Shown piece by piece: positions 1 through 8,570 of a stretch of 64,000 nucleotides of DNA. The notes under the pieces were generated by a model, which had not been told where the DNA came from, searched no databases, and saw only the letters and a program-made list of their open reading frames with translations. Origin of the DNA: Candidatus Acidulodesulfobacterium ferriphilum (GTDB lineage: Bacteria > SZUA-79 > Acidulodesulfobacterales > Acidulodesulfobacteraceae). Position 1 is the stretch's first letter, and each line of letters opens with the position of its first letter. The position numbers and the translations under genes are program-made. The stretch is from contig SGBD01000004.1 of the NCBI GenBank assembly GCA_004195035.1, positions 124,001 through 188,000 on the forward strand, in the 5' to 3' direction.

Positions 1-2013
1 CCGCTTAACCTCTTCCTTTGTAAGAGGCGAAAATATGACGATATCGTCAATCCTGTTTATGAACTCCGGCGAAAAGAAATTTTCGATTTCCTTGTTTATG
101 GTCGTCCTTATAGATTTAACTATATCATGGGATTCGATGAACCCTAACGGCTTAGTGAATCTTGAAAATTCATGGGAACCTAAATTTGAAGTCATGATAA
201 TGACCGAATCGGAAAAATAAACCCTTTTTCCCCTGCCGTCCGTGAGGAAACCCTCGTCAAAAACCTGAAGGAAGAGATTAAAAACCTGGTCGCTCGCCTT
301 TTCTATTTCGTCAAGCAAAATAACGGAATACGGATTATCCTTAACCTGATTTGTTAAAATCCCTCCCCTTGTCGATCCGACAATACCGCGGGGCATGCCT
401 ATTAATTTGTCCACCGCGATAGAGCCGTCTTTATATTCGGACATATCGACTCTGACAATATTTTTAGCGGAACCGAATAAATATTCTGCCATTGCTTTTG
501 CCGTCTCTGTTTTACCTACCCCGGTAGGGCCAAGAAAAAGAAGCACGGCATCCGGCCTGTCAAAGTTTCCTTTGAGCGGCCCTTTGTTAAGCCTTATGTG
601 CTTTGCAAGGGAGTCTATGGCTTCTTTTTGGCCGACGATCCGCTTAGAGAAAAAGTCCTCCATATCCTGAAATCTTTCAAGTACATCCCTTTTAATTAAA
701 TCTATAGGCATATTCGCTTCCTGGGAAATAACCTGATAAATATTTTCCTTTTTAACGACCCTGTCCTCATTGTAAATCTCGGCTTTAACACACCCCGAAT
801 CTATCCACCCGATAACCTTATCGGGCAATCTTAAGGATTTTGAATAGCGGGCGGATAACGATAAGGATTCCTCTATTGCCGATTCCTCTATTTCCACATC
901 ATAAGTATCCTCAAACCTTCTTTTTAATCCGTAAAGTATCCTTTTGGTATCGTCAATCGATGGTTCTTTAACATTGACAAGCCGAAAACGACGCGCCAAT
1001 GCTTCATCCTCCGCAATAAACTCTTTATATTCCGACAGCGTCGTCGCTCCAATTATTTGCACCTCTCCCCTTGCTAAAGAAGACTTTAATATGTTGGCGG
1101 CATCGCTTGGAACGGCAATAGCGGAGCCTGCCCCTATAATCGAATGGACCTCATCGACAAAAATTATTATATTTTTTCTAGACTTTAACTCGTTAATAAT
1201 TTTTTCCATTCTATCTTCAAACATACCTCTGAATACCGTCCCTGCAACTAAAGAATTCATTTGAAGATTTACGATAATTTTATTTCTGAGCCTTGGAGGA
1301 ACATTATAGGGTTCAAGCTCTATTTTTCTTGCGAGACCTTCTACTATCGCAGTTTTACCCACGCCGGGTTCACCGACGATAATAACGGAATTCGGCCTGT
1401 CAACATGACAGAGTATCTCCATAACTCTTGTAATTTCTTCCTCTCTCCCAAAAACTAAGGACAGCTTATCCATTATGGCAAGTTTACTGATGTTTATGGC
1501 ATGCTGCCTTAATGTGTAGGGTAAATCATATTTCCTTTTATTCTCGTCGCTCCTGTTTTTTCTTTCCCTGATTTTTTGAAAAATCTTATCTGCAATTATC
1601 ACGGAATCGATGTTAAGGCTTTTAAAAACCTTAACCGGAACCGAGCTGGGCTCCTGAAACATAACCATTAAAAAATCGGTAGAATCTATCAGGCTTCTAC
1701 CCGAACTTTGCGCGTAATCATAAGCGCTTTTAAATAAATTTCTTGTTTGAATGGGTATCTTCAGCCCTTCGCCGACATACTGCTCCGACGACATCATAAA
1801 ATCGTTTAACAGTTTTAAAACCTTTCTCTTATCGATTTTTAAATCGGCAAATATTTCGTTCAGAAGCTCTTCGTCCACCACGGTTAAGGCGTAAAGTACA
1901 TGTTCGAGCCCCAAATAATAATGCTTTCTCCGTTTAGATTCTTCTATCGATATAGTAAGAACCCTGTATCCGCTTTCCGATAATTTGTCCTCATAATTAT
2001 CTAAATTAAACAT
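1..2013 (-). CDS. Clp-family AAA+ unfoldase (ClpA/ClpC-like), C-terminus cut by window edge
   Basis: A double-ring AAA+ unfoldase, expected to feed substrates to ClpP. It begins at an ATG at 2013 and runs off the window start, so 671 residues are visible. In order: an N-terminal Clp_N domain (about 1-150), a first Walker A (GEPGVGKT, 214-221) with Walker B (FVDEVH, near 287), a second Walker A (GPTGVGKT, 495-502) with LLDEIEKA, and an NRID motif near the visible end. No ClpB-type coiled-coil middle domain separates the two ATPase modules. An LGF tripeptide (623-625) sits where ClpA/ClpC carry the ClpP-docking loop. Together these favour a protease-coupled ClpA/ClpC type over a ClpB disaggregase. 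hsp20 lies 108 bp upstream on the same strand. The exact subfamily is not settled. Confidence 0.9.
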   Translation of the reverse strand, partial: MFNLDNYEDKLSESGYRVLTISIEESKRRKHYYLGLEHVLYALTVVDEELLNEIFADLKIDKRKVLKLLNDFMMSSEQYVGEGLKIPIQTRNLFKSAYDYAQSSGRSLIDSTDFLMVMFQEPSSVPVKVFKSLNIDSVIIADKIFQKIRERKNRSDENKRKYDLPYTLRQHAINISKLAIMDKLSLVFGREEEITRVMEILCHVDRPNSVIIVGEPGVGKTAIVEGLARKIELEPYNVPPRLRNKIIVNLQMNSLVAGTVFRGMFEDRMEKIINELKSRKNIIIFVDEVHSIIGAGSAIAVPSDAANILKSSLARGEVQIIGATTLSEYKEFIAEDEALARRFRLVNVKEPSIDDTKRILYGLKRRFEDTYDVEIEESAIEESLSLSARYSKSLRLPDKVIGWIDSGCVKAEIYNEDRVVKKENIYQVISQEANMPIDLIKRDVLERFQDMEDFFSKRIVGQKEAIDSLAKHIRLNKGPLKGNFDRPDAVLLFLGPTGVGKTETAKAMAEYLFGSAKNIVRVDMSEYKDGSIAVDKLIGMPRGIVGSTRGGILTNQVKDNPYSVILLDEIEKASDQVFNLFLQVFDEGFLTDGRGKRVYFSDSVIIMTSNLGSHEFSRFTKPLGFIESHDIVKSIRTTINKEIENFFSPEFINRIDDIVIFSPLTKEEVKR

Positions 2014-2121
2014 AATAAGTTTTTACCTTCCATAAAATTATTTTATTCTCCATTTTTAATCATATATCATATATTTAATATATTTGCCTATATTTACCGT
2101 TCACAAGAGTTATTTAATTAA

Positions 2122-2460
2122 TTATTTAATGTCGATGCTCGTCAATGTAAAACTATCGTCCTTCTCTTTTTTAAGGATAACTATCTCGAGCAGCCCTTCT
2201 TTAAACGAAGCGGATATAGAATCCCTGCTTACGGCTTTCGGCAAATTAAAAGTCCTTTTAAAAACGCCGAACGGCCTTTCCATTCTTTGAAAACTTTCTT
2301 CCCCCGAAAGCCCTTCGCGCCTTTTTATTCCGCTGACTTCAATATAGTTATGCGTAAGCTCTATATTTATATCCTCCTTTCTGACCCCTGCGAGCTCTAT
2401 CTGTATAACAACGGAGCCGGTTGTTTCAAACATATCGGAAATTGGAGTAAAACAATACAT
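2122..2460 (-). CDS. Small heat-shock protein, Hsp20/alpha-crystallin family
   Basis: An ATP-independent holdase chaperone of about 112 residues, essentially one alpha-crystallin domain with very short tails. Visible family signatures are VVIQIELAGVRKEDINIEL, the GVFKRTFNLP strand and the late KEGLLEI motif (A-x-x-x-x-G-x-L-x-I type). The frame opens earlier at a TTG (2475), but no ribosome-binding site supports it, so I choose the ATG at 2460. It is followed by the Clp ATPase on the same strand, a plausible hsp20-clp stress operon. I see no CIRCE element upstream. Confidence 0.88.
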   Translation of the reverse strand: MYCFTPISDMFETTGSVVIQIELAGVRKEDINIELTHNYIEVSGIKRREGLSGEESFQRMERPFGVFKRTFNLPKAVSRDSISASFKEGLLEIVILKKEKDDSFTLTSIDIK

Positions 2461-2606
2461 TTTTAACAATCTCAAAAATTTTAGTTTATTTTATACTTTA
2501 ATAAATATATGATTTATACTTATAATTATATCAAAATAAATTTTAAAAACAAAATACATTCTAAAATAATGAAACCTAAATTCTTATTAATCCAATTTTA
2601 AAACCT

Positions 2607-3101
2607 GTGTTAAAACCAGTTTTTTACAAGTATCTTATAATGATAGCGATAAATGTAACTCCTTTAATCGGCGGGAAATATGTCTCGACGGCATATGCTG
2701 TCTATAATAAATTAAACCCCTACATAAGCATCGCGCTCATAACGGTATCCGAGACACTGTTGTGTTCGATATTATTCTACATTGGGATAAAACTGGGGTC
2801 GTTAAAATCGTTAAGTAAATTATTAGGCGCAAAAAAGACTAAAAAAGCCCATAACTATATCGTAAAATACGGCCCCGTTATCGGTCTTTTTGTGGGCCAG
2901 ATGTTTATCGGAGCGCCGCCTATTGCGCTTGCGCTGGGGCTTATATACGATTCGGGGAACAGCAGAGGCTCAAGGGATAAGAATGTGTTTTTATTTTTCT
3001 TCCTTCCGCTTTTTATCAGTATATTGCTTTATGCCGTTTTTAATTTCTATTTAAATACTATAACAATCGTCTCTTTAGAAAATATATTCCATATTATTTA
3101 A
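2607..3101 (+). CDS. Small integral membrane protein, possibly small multidrug export/DedA-like
   Basis: A polytopic membrane protein of up to 164 residues with about four hydrophobic segments and Gly/Pro-rich turns (TPLIGGKY, GQMFIGAPPIALALG). The pattern recalls the small multidrug export family (PF06695), but I cannot confirm membership. The frame opens at a GTG (2607); an ATG at 2640 (MIAINVTPLIGG) gives a more natural N-terminus. Neither has a strong ribosome-binding site. It is divergent from hsp20 and convergent with the secreted protein at 3117, so it is probably a single transcription unit. Substrate unknown. Confidence 0.6.
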   Translation: MLKPVFYKYLIMIAINVTPLIGGKYVSTAYAVYNKLNPYISIALITVSETLLCSILFYIGIKLGSLKSLSKLLGAKKTKKAHNYIVKYGPVIGLFVGQMFIGAPPIALALGLIYDSGNSRGSRDKNVFLFFFLPLFISILLYAVFNFYLNTITIVSLENIFHII

Positions 3102-3116
3102 ATTTTTAGCCGAAAA

Positions 3117-3827
3117 TTATTTAACATCGACTATAATCGTATCGCCTTTTACAGGATATACCCTTGCATCTAAATATGTTTTGACCCTGCCTTTTACGCT
3201 TTTTAACAGCCTTATGATGCTCCCGTAATATAAAACTTTGATTTCCACAAAATTAATCGAAAAAGATGACACATAGAGGTTTTTTAAATGTTTTGAATAT
3301 TTTATCATTAATTTTTGTAATTTATTCGGTTCGGCGTAACTGTACTTGCCGATAAACCTGATATAATAAACATGATATTTTACTTTTGGAGATACCCCGA
3401 CATTTTTAACGACCTTAAATCCTAAACTTTTAAGCTTATTCCTTAACTCCTTTTCCCTGATTAAAACATTTATTTTAATGTAATAAAGGTTAAGATAACT
3501 TTTTGCTTTAATAACTTTAAAGGAATATATGTATTTCATTTCATTTGAATAAATATTTTTATTTAATATTTTGCCATTTTTACCGTTTTTCCTTAAACTA
3601 AATTTTTTGCCCGTTAATTTCTCTACAGCCTTTCTTAAAGACAGCCCCAATGCCTTTTTTACCGCTAAAGACTGCAAAGTGCCGCTATTATTTTTTGAAA
3701 CGACGACATAAGTTTCTATATTTATATTAAGTCCGTAAGCACTTTTTAAAAAAAAACTCAAAAATCCGCATAAAAAAACAAATAAAAATAGAACAGGTAA
3801 AAATTTATTAAATCTTGTTAATCGCAT
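3117..3827 (-). CDS. Secreted or periplasmic protein of unknown function
   Basis: 236 residues with a clear N-terminal signal (basic MRLTRFNK, then a long hydrophobic core ending near SAYG), so exported. The mature part is rich in Lys, Tyr, Val and Ile and looks all alpha/beta. An early helix (KALGLSLRKAVEKLTG) and a later strand (YYIKINVLIREKELRNKL) recall the layout of flagellar assembly T or DUF2066-like envelope proteins, but that is only an impression. It overlaps the upstream lipoprotein gene by 20 bp, so the two are probably translated together and may work together in the envelope. Confidence 0.6.
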   Translation of the reverse strand: MRLTRFNKFLPVLFLFVFLCGFLSFFLKSAYGLNINIETYVVVSKNNSGTLQSLAVKKALGLSLRKAVEKLTGKKFSLRKNGKNGKILNKNIYSNEMKYIYSFKVIKAKSYLNLYYIKINVLIREKELRNKLKSLGFKVVKNVGVSPKVKYHVYYIRFIGKYSYAEPNKLQKLMIKYSKHLKNLYVSSFSINFVEIKVLYYGSIIRLLKSVKGRVKTYLDARVYPVKGDTIIVDVK

Positions 3828-4485
3828 CTTTAGCGCGCCTCTTATAGCTTGAATTTAGTTTTGCCACTATTTTAAAACATCTTAACGCATTTAACGAGTC
3901 CCCGTGATAAAAAAACAACAAACCTTTGTAATAATAAAGCCTCTCTATATTTGCGCCTTCCCTTTTTAATTTTGAAATAATTTTCATGGATGAATCAAAA
4001 TATCCCTTTTGCCTGTTTATCAAATTGATTTTTATTTTATAGAAAAGATATTCTGCTTTATCCTGTTTTGAATTAATGAGGCTTTTAGATGCCTTTAGAT
4101 ATTTAACGCATTTTTTTCTTTTACCCTGCATCGTATAAATTATCGCCAAATGCAAATTAGCGAAAAGGGGGTGAACGCCCTCATTAATCATTTCTTTAAG
4201 GTAAACCTTGGCAATATCGAGGTTATTATCTTTTATGAGCCTGTCTATTCCGAACATTTTATATTTAAAGCTTGTAAGCGGTTCCTTGATTGCCACGCTG
4301 TTTTTTGCAGAATTATAAGCGCATCCGGAGGTAAAAACAGGTAAAATCAAAAGTAAAAATACCATCGCCGCGCCGGCATATATTTGCCGAAGGGGTTGCC
4401 TTTGCATGCCGCTTATGCAGGCAAAGACGGCGGCAGGCCGGAAAATCCTGTCTCTTTTCCCTTTAGCCTTAATCATAAGAACCAT
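3808..4485 (-). CDS. TPR-like lipoprotein
   Basis: 225 residues. A hydrophobic stretch ends in the lipobox TSGC, so the mature protein is probably lipid-anchored. The rest is helical with repeat-like pairs (YLKEMINEGVHPLFANLHLA, YYYKGLLFFYHGDSLNALRC), consistent with tetratricopeptide repeats and a scaffolding role. The true start is unclear: ATG at 4485, at codon 4, or at codon 27 (MQRQPLRQIYAG), none with a good ribosome-binding site. A GC-rich imperfect hairpin at 4396-4424 lies inside the N-terminal coding part. It starts 4 bp after the hflX stop. Confidence 0.65.
   Translation of the reverse strand: MVLMIKAKGKRDRIFRPAAVFACISGMQRQPLRQIYAGAAMVFLLLILPVFTSGCAYNSAKNSVAIKEPLTSFKYKMFGIDRLIKDNNLDIAKVYLKEMINEGVHPLFANLHLAIIYTMQGKRKKCVKYLKASKSLINSKQDKAEYLFYKIKINLINRQKGYFDSSMKIISKLKREGANIERLYYYKGLLFFYHGDSLNALRCFKIVAKLNSSYKRRAKDAINKI
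4396..4424. repeat. GC-rich imperfect hairpin inside the lipoprotein N-terminus
   Basis: The arms are TTGCC-TT-TGCAT and ATGCA-GGCAA around a 7-nt loop, with one 2-nt bulge. The segment and its flanks are far richer in G+C than neighbouring sequence and are translated as part of the odd extension before the signal peptide. It resembles the in-frame hairpins in the tRNA nucleotidyltransferase, purC and cobU genes of this window. Confidence 0.45.
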
Positions 4486-4488
4486 AAA

Positions 4489-5577
4489 CTATACATTGTT
4501 AAATATTTTTTCTTTCAACATGCCGATGTTATCGCCTGTTTTTGCGGAAACCGGTATTACGGAATTCCCCGTTAATTGTTCCAATTTTGTTTGCAAAAAT
4601 CTCACCCGCGCCGAAGTTAAAAGGTCTATCTTATTTAAAACCACTATTGTCTTTTTTTCACCCGCGCCGATAGAATCTAATATCTTTATGACTTCCTCAG
4701 ACTTGCGCAAAGCGTCTTTTTGAGTCGGGTCTATAACATGTATTAAAACATTCGAATGAACCGCCTCTTCAAGCGTTGACTTAAATGATTCCACCAAAAA
4801 CAGCGGCAGGTTCTGGATAAACCCAACCGTATCGGATATTATAACTTTCCTTTTACTGTCTTTGTCATAAACCCCAGCCATCTTTGTTCCCAGTGTGGCA
4901 AAAAGTTTATTCTCTCCATTGCCGCCCCTTTTCGTTAAAGCGGAAAGCATCGTCGTTTTTCCGGAGTTAGTGTAGCCTACGAGGGTTGCCGTAGATAGAC
5001 CCTGTTTCTTTCTTGTGGCCCTGTGCAAACCCCTTGTCTTTTCGGCCAGCTTAAGCTTATCCTTTATGTAAGTAATCCTTTGCCTTACCTTTCTCCTGTC
5101 GGTTTCCAGCTTGGTTTCTCCGGGACCCCTCGTTCCTATGCCTGCGCCTGTCCTTGAAAGCATTATACCACTTCCCTTAAGTCTTGGCAAAATGTAATTT
5201 AACATTGCAAGTTCAACCTGATATTTACTCTCGGCCGTTCTTGCGCGCGTTGCAAATATGTCTAAAATAAGCCTTGTTCTATCGATAACATTTACGCCCA
5301 CATATTCGGACATATTTCTTTCCTGGGCAGGGCTTAGATTGACATCTATTATCACCAAATCCGCCGCGCCTTTAAGTATCAGCACTTTAATATCTTCAAG
5401 CATTCCCCTTGATAGATAATAAGCGGGGTCAATCTTTTTAACCGTTTTTAAGACCCTGCCCGCATTCACGGCGCCGGCGGTTTCTGAAAGCAAAGCAAGC
5501 TCTTCAAGTAAATCCTCGCTTTTTTCTCTCTCCGAATCGGCTCTATTAATCCCGATAAGTACCGCCCTTTGAACCAT
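4489..5577 (-). CDS. hflX: GTPase HflX
   Basis: Ribosome-associated GTPase that splits or rescues stalled 70S ribosomes, mainly under heat stress. 362 residues, shorter than E. coli HflX because of a shorter C-terminus. Family hallmarks are the Gly-rich GTRGPGETKLETDRR linker (149-163), the G1 loop GYTNSGKT (201-208), the switch II region SDTVGFIQNLP and the NKID specificity loop. The N-terminal domain contains DLVIIDVNLSPAQERN. It starts at ATG 5577 and is followed closely by the lipoprotein gene. Confidence 0.95.
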   Translation of the reverse strand: MVQRAVLIGINRADSEREKSEDLLEELALLSETAGAVNAGRVLKTVKKIDPAYYLSRGMLEDIKVLILKGAADLVIIDVNLSPAQERNMSEYVGVNVIDRTRLILDIFATRARTAESKYQVELAMLNYILPRLKGSGIMLSRTGAGIGTRGPGETKLETDRRKVRQRITYIKDKLKLAEKTRGLHRATRKKQGLSTATLVGYTNSGKTTMLSALTKRGGNGENKLFATLGTKMAGVYDKDSKRKVIISDTVGFIQNLPLFLVESFKSTLEEAVHSNVLIHVIDPTQKDALRKSEEVIKILDSIGAGEKKTIVVLNKIDLLTSARVRFLQTKLEQLTGNSVIPVSAKTGDNIGMLKEKIFNNV

Positions 5578-5628
5578 TTATTAGTTAAATTTATTAATTA
5601 AATTATCTTTATTATTTATCTTTTGCCA

Positions 5629-7029
5629 TTAATACATTAAATCGGGTATATTATTCAATCTGTTTAACTCTTCTAATTCCGCAGGCATAGAATCGTCTCT
5701 CCTGCCCATTAACAGGTAAGCAAATTTTTTTCCTTTTTCAACGCCAGGCTGGTCGAATGGATTAATCTTTAAAAGCATGCCTAAAACGGGAACCATTTCC
5801 ATAGACATAAAGGATAACTCTCCAAGCGTAAACTCGTCTATTTTATCCACTGTAACCCTGAATGACGGCCTTCCGCCAATTGCAAGCGCAAGTTCAACGC
5901 CCGTAAGTTCATTAAGAAGAAGTTCGGATAACTTTTTGTCTTTTAAATAATCATATTCTTTAAACCCATCTGGGTTTATTATATAATCTTTACAAAAATT
6001 CTTTAGGCAAAAAAAGCCTATCAGCTTATCCTGCGGCCCCTGCATATAAAGCTGAAGCTGTGAATGCTGGTCGGTAGCGCCTGCCGCGGGAACGGGGGTC
6101 GGCGATGTCAAATCCTTTCCGAGGCTTTCGGCGAAAAGCTGTCTGAACCATCTTGAGTACTCTCTTAAATAATCGCTGTAAGCATTAATTATAAATATAT
6201 TTCTTTTTTTCTGTTTGTAATAAAGGTAAATGATAGCGGCTAAGGAATAAACGGGGTTGTTTTCAAAAACGCCTTTATTTAATATATTATCCCTGTAAGA
6301 AATTGCTCCATGTAAAAACTTGTCTATATTAAGCCCCATCACATAAGCGGGGAAAAGGGTTCCCGCCGTTACAACGGAATATCTCCCGCCGACATTTTTT
6401 GCAATATCTAAAGTGGATATGCCGCTTTCATCGGCATAGCGCCTTAAAAATCCGCTTCTTTTATCGGTTATAAACAAAAGATTATCCTTATAATTTTTCA
6501 CCTCATTTTCAAGCATCTCTTTAACGATAAAAAACTGGGATACAACCTCGATAGTATCCGCGGATTTAGAAACAAAACAAAACAGGGTCTTTTTTATATC
6601 GATGTTTTGCATGCTCTTATGAATATAACAGGGGTCAATATTTTCGGAAAAAATAACATTTACTTTTTTATGGAAAACTCCGCCGTTTTTTACCTTTTCG
6701 CTTATATTTCCATTGTTATAACTATTGCGAAATATCCCGTCTAATGCCTCTTTTAAAAATATTGCGCCAAGCGATGACCCGCCCATTCCAAAAACATACA
6801 GAGTGTTAAAATCTTTTGAAAACAGCCTATCCGCAGTTTCCTTCACGGCCGTAACCATCCCTGAGTCGCCTATCTCGTCATAAAAACCGATATCCCCGTT
6901 CCTTCTTAGTTCGTTAAGATTTCTTCTTGCCTGAACCAGATCGTTTTCTAAAGAACGAATTTCCGTTATAGAAAGTCCGTTTTCTCCGATTGCAGACTTT
7001 AAGGCGTACTTAAAGTTAAACTCTATCAT
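5629..7029 (-). CDS. pgi: Glucose-6-phosphate isomerase
   Basis: Interconverts glucose 6-phosphate and fructose 6-phosphate in the cytoplasm. 466 residues, the compact bacterial form. Both family signatures are visible: GGRYSVVTAGTLFPAYVMG in the first SIS domain and NPFDQPGVEKGKKFAY (from residue 423), plus the phosphate-binding FGMGGSSLGA and the TDQHSQ loop. Its start overlaps the upstream nucleotidyltransferase stop by 4 bp, which indicates translational coupling. Confidence 0.96.
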   Translation of the reverse strand: MIEFNFKYALKSAIGENGLSITEIRSLENDLVQARRNLNELRRNGDIGFYDEIGDSGMVTAVKETADRLFSKDFNTLYVFGMGGSSLGAIFLKEALDGIFRNSYNNGNISEKVKNGGVFHKKVNVIFSENIDPCYIHKSMQNIDIKKTLFCFVSKSADTIEVVSQFFIVKEMLENEVKNYKDNLLFITDKRSGFLRRYADESGISTLDIAKNVGGRYSVVTAGTLFPAYVMGLNIDKFLHGAISYRDNILNKGVFENNPVYSLAAIIYLYYKQKKRNIFIINAYSDYLREYSRWFRQLFAESLGKDLTSPTPVPAAGATDQHSQLQLYMQGPQDKLIGFFCLKNFCKDYIINPDGFKEYDYLKDKKLSELLLNELTGVELALAIGGRPSFRVTVDKIDEFTLGELSFMSMEMVPVLGMLLKINPFDQPGVEKGKKFAYLLMGRRDDSMPAELEELNRLNNIPDLMY

Positions 7030-8561
7030 TTTTTAACCCCCCCCTCCATTTTTTTAACGATATATTTATTTTTAACATAAAGAATCTCGGCATCCTTTGA
7101 TTTAAGCTTGCCGTCTATCTTTAAAAGTTTAATCTCTTCTAGTATAGAACCGCATACGGGACCTTCGCATATACCGAAGGATTTAATGTCGTTTCCGCTA
7201 ATTACGGGCTTTATGAATTTTATTTTATTTATATATTTTGCAGCCCATTTTGCAAAATTTAAAGCCAATCTGCCTTTATTATTATTTTTAAAAAGATAAA
7301 ATAAAATCCCGTCTTCGCTAAACCCCTTAAACATAAGATATATTTCGCTATCTGTTAATTTTAATAACCCGTTGCCGCATAATTTATTTGCACGTTTTTC
7401 CTTAGCTTCATCCAATTTGGAGAACAGCGAAGCTAATCTTTTTTCTTCCAGATACATCGATAAAATTATTTGTTTAATCTTTTCCCCCAGAGCCAATCTT
7501 TCTATTACCGCATTAAACCCGGCAAGGTTTAAATGATGCAAAAGTTCGGCGATATAAAATATATGGATATTTTGACTAGTTTTGCGGCTTTTTGCAATTT
7601 TTCTAAAAACCCTTTTGTTATCATTATTAAACCTCAGCTTAGAATAAATGCCCTTAAGAATACCCAGTGCCTCAAGCCTGGCAAAATATATCTCAGGACT
7701 TTTTTCTTTTAACAGAAGGTTTAATTCTGCCGTTATTCTCTTTCCCGAAATATTATCCAAAACCTTAGCATCAAGAGCCTTTTTAATGAGGATTATCGTA
7801 TGCCTTTCGATGCCGAACCCGAGCCTTTTCTCAAATCTGACCGCCCTAAATATCCGGGTGGGGTCTTCTTTGAAACTTAAATCATGCAATACTCTAATTT
7901 TTTTGTTGAATATATCGGATAAGCCCCCCGTATAATCCTTTACGACAAGAAATGCAATTTTGGCAGAACGGGGCAAGCCTGCGCCGTTCTGCGAACCATC
8001 CGTATTAAGGCTAAAAGACAGCGTATTTATAGTAAAATCCCTCCTGAAGACATCGTCTTTAAGGCTTGTCCCTCCTATGCTGACGGAAGGCAGAGCGCCG
8101 TGATTCAGGTATGTTTCGGTTCTTGCGGAAGCTAAATCGACTTTTAAAGGTTTTTTATTAATTAAAAATTCAACGGATGCCGTTCTAAATCTTTTATGAA
8201 TTTTTATATAATTTATTGCAAAACCGGTATCGTTTCTTTTTCTTATTAATTCTGCAAATCGTTCGGCGTTTCCCTCTAATACAATATCTATATCGAGGCA
8301 GATACCTTGGCCATTTTCTTTCTTAGAAATGTTAAAAACCTTTGAGGAGGCAAAGCGGGAAGAGGTTTCAGGGTTTATTTTCATGCTGTATATTATAATA
8401 TCCCTGACAAATCCCCCTATCAAAAAGGAGTTATATCCGATACTTCCCGCAAAAATACCTATCCTTTTAATTAATTCTAGTCCGTCTCTGCCGTAATCAT
8501 ATATATTAAAAACTTCAAGCAAAGAGCGTTTAATTAAATTTTTGTTTAAATCCATCGGCAT
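7026..8561 (-). CDS. tRNA nucleotidyltransferase / poly(A) polymerase family protein
   Basis: Class II nucleotidyltransferase that adds all or part of the 3' CCA of tRNAs, or polyadenylates RNA. 511 residues. Visible: the catalytic-domain FLIGGFVRDIII, the acidic pair LDIDIVLEG, RRDFTINTLSF and the neck motif EDPTRIFRAVRFEKRLGFG. The C-terminal half is the helical tRNA-binding part. The EDPTRIFRAVRF form is common in A-adding or bifunctional enzymes, so full CCA activity cannot be assumed; all three tRNAs in this window encode CCA. A GC-rich hairpin (7963-7992) is inserted in frame after residue 190. It overlaps pgi by 4 bp. Confidence 0.88.
   Translation of the reverse strand: MPMDLNKNLIKRSLLEVFNIYDYGRDGLELIKRIGIFAGSIGYNSFLIGGFVRDIIIYSMKINPETSSRFASSKVFNISKKENGQGICLDIDIVLEGNAERFAELIRKRNDTGFAINYIKIHKRFRTASVEFLINKKPLKVDLASARTETYLNHGALPSVSIGGTSLKDDVFRRDFTINTLSFSLNTDGSQNGAGLPRSAKIAFLVVKDYTGGLSDIFNKKIRVLHDLSFKEDPTRIFRAVRFEKRLGFGIERHTIILIKKALDAKVLDNISGKRITAELNLLLKEKSPEIYFARLEALGILKGIYSKLRFNNDNKRVFRKIAKSRKTSQNIHIFYIAELLHHLNLAGFNAVIERLALGEKIKQIILSMYLEEKRLASLFSKLDEAKEKRANKLCGNGLLKLTDSEIYLMFKGFSEDGILFYLFKNNNKGRLALNFAKWAAKYINKIKFIKPVISGNDIKSFGICEGPVCGSILEEIKLLKIDGKLKSKDAEILYVKNKYIVKKMEGGVKK
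7963..7992. repeat. In-frame GC-rich hairpin in the tRNA nucleotidyltransferase gene
   Basis: Perfect 9-bp arms GCAGAACGG and CCGTTCTGC flank a 12-nt loop. The 30-bp element equals ten codons and encodes part of a loop (SQNGAGLPRSAK) between two core motifs of the enzyme. Its high G+C stands out from the AT-rich gene around it. Confidence 0.6.
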
Positions 8562-8570
8562 TTTAGATTA

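Noticed and set aside
944-1264. Plus-strand open frame opposite the Clp ATPase
   Set aside because: The minus strand encodes a well-conserved AAA+ protein across it; the plus frame is a shadow.
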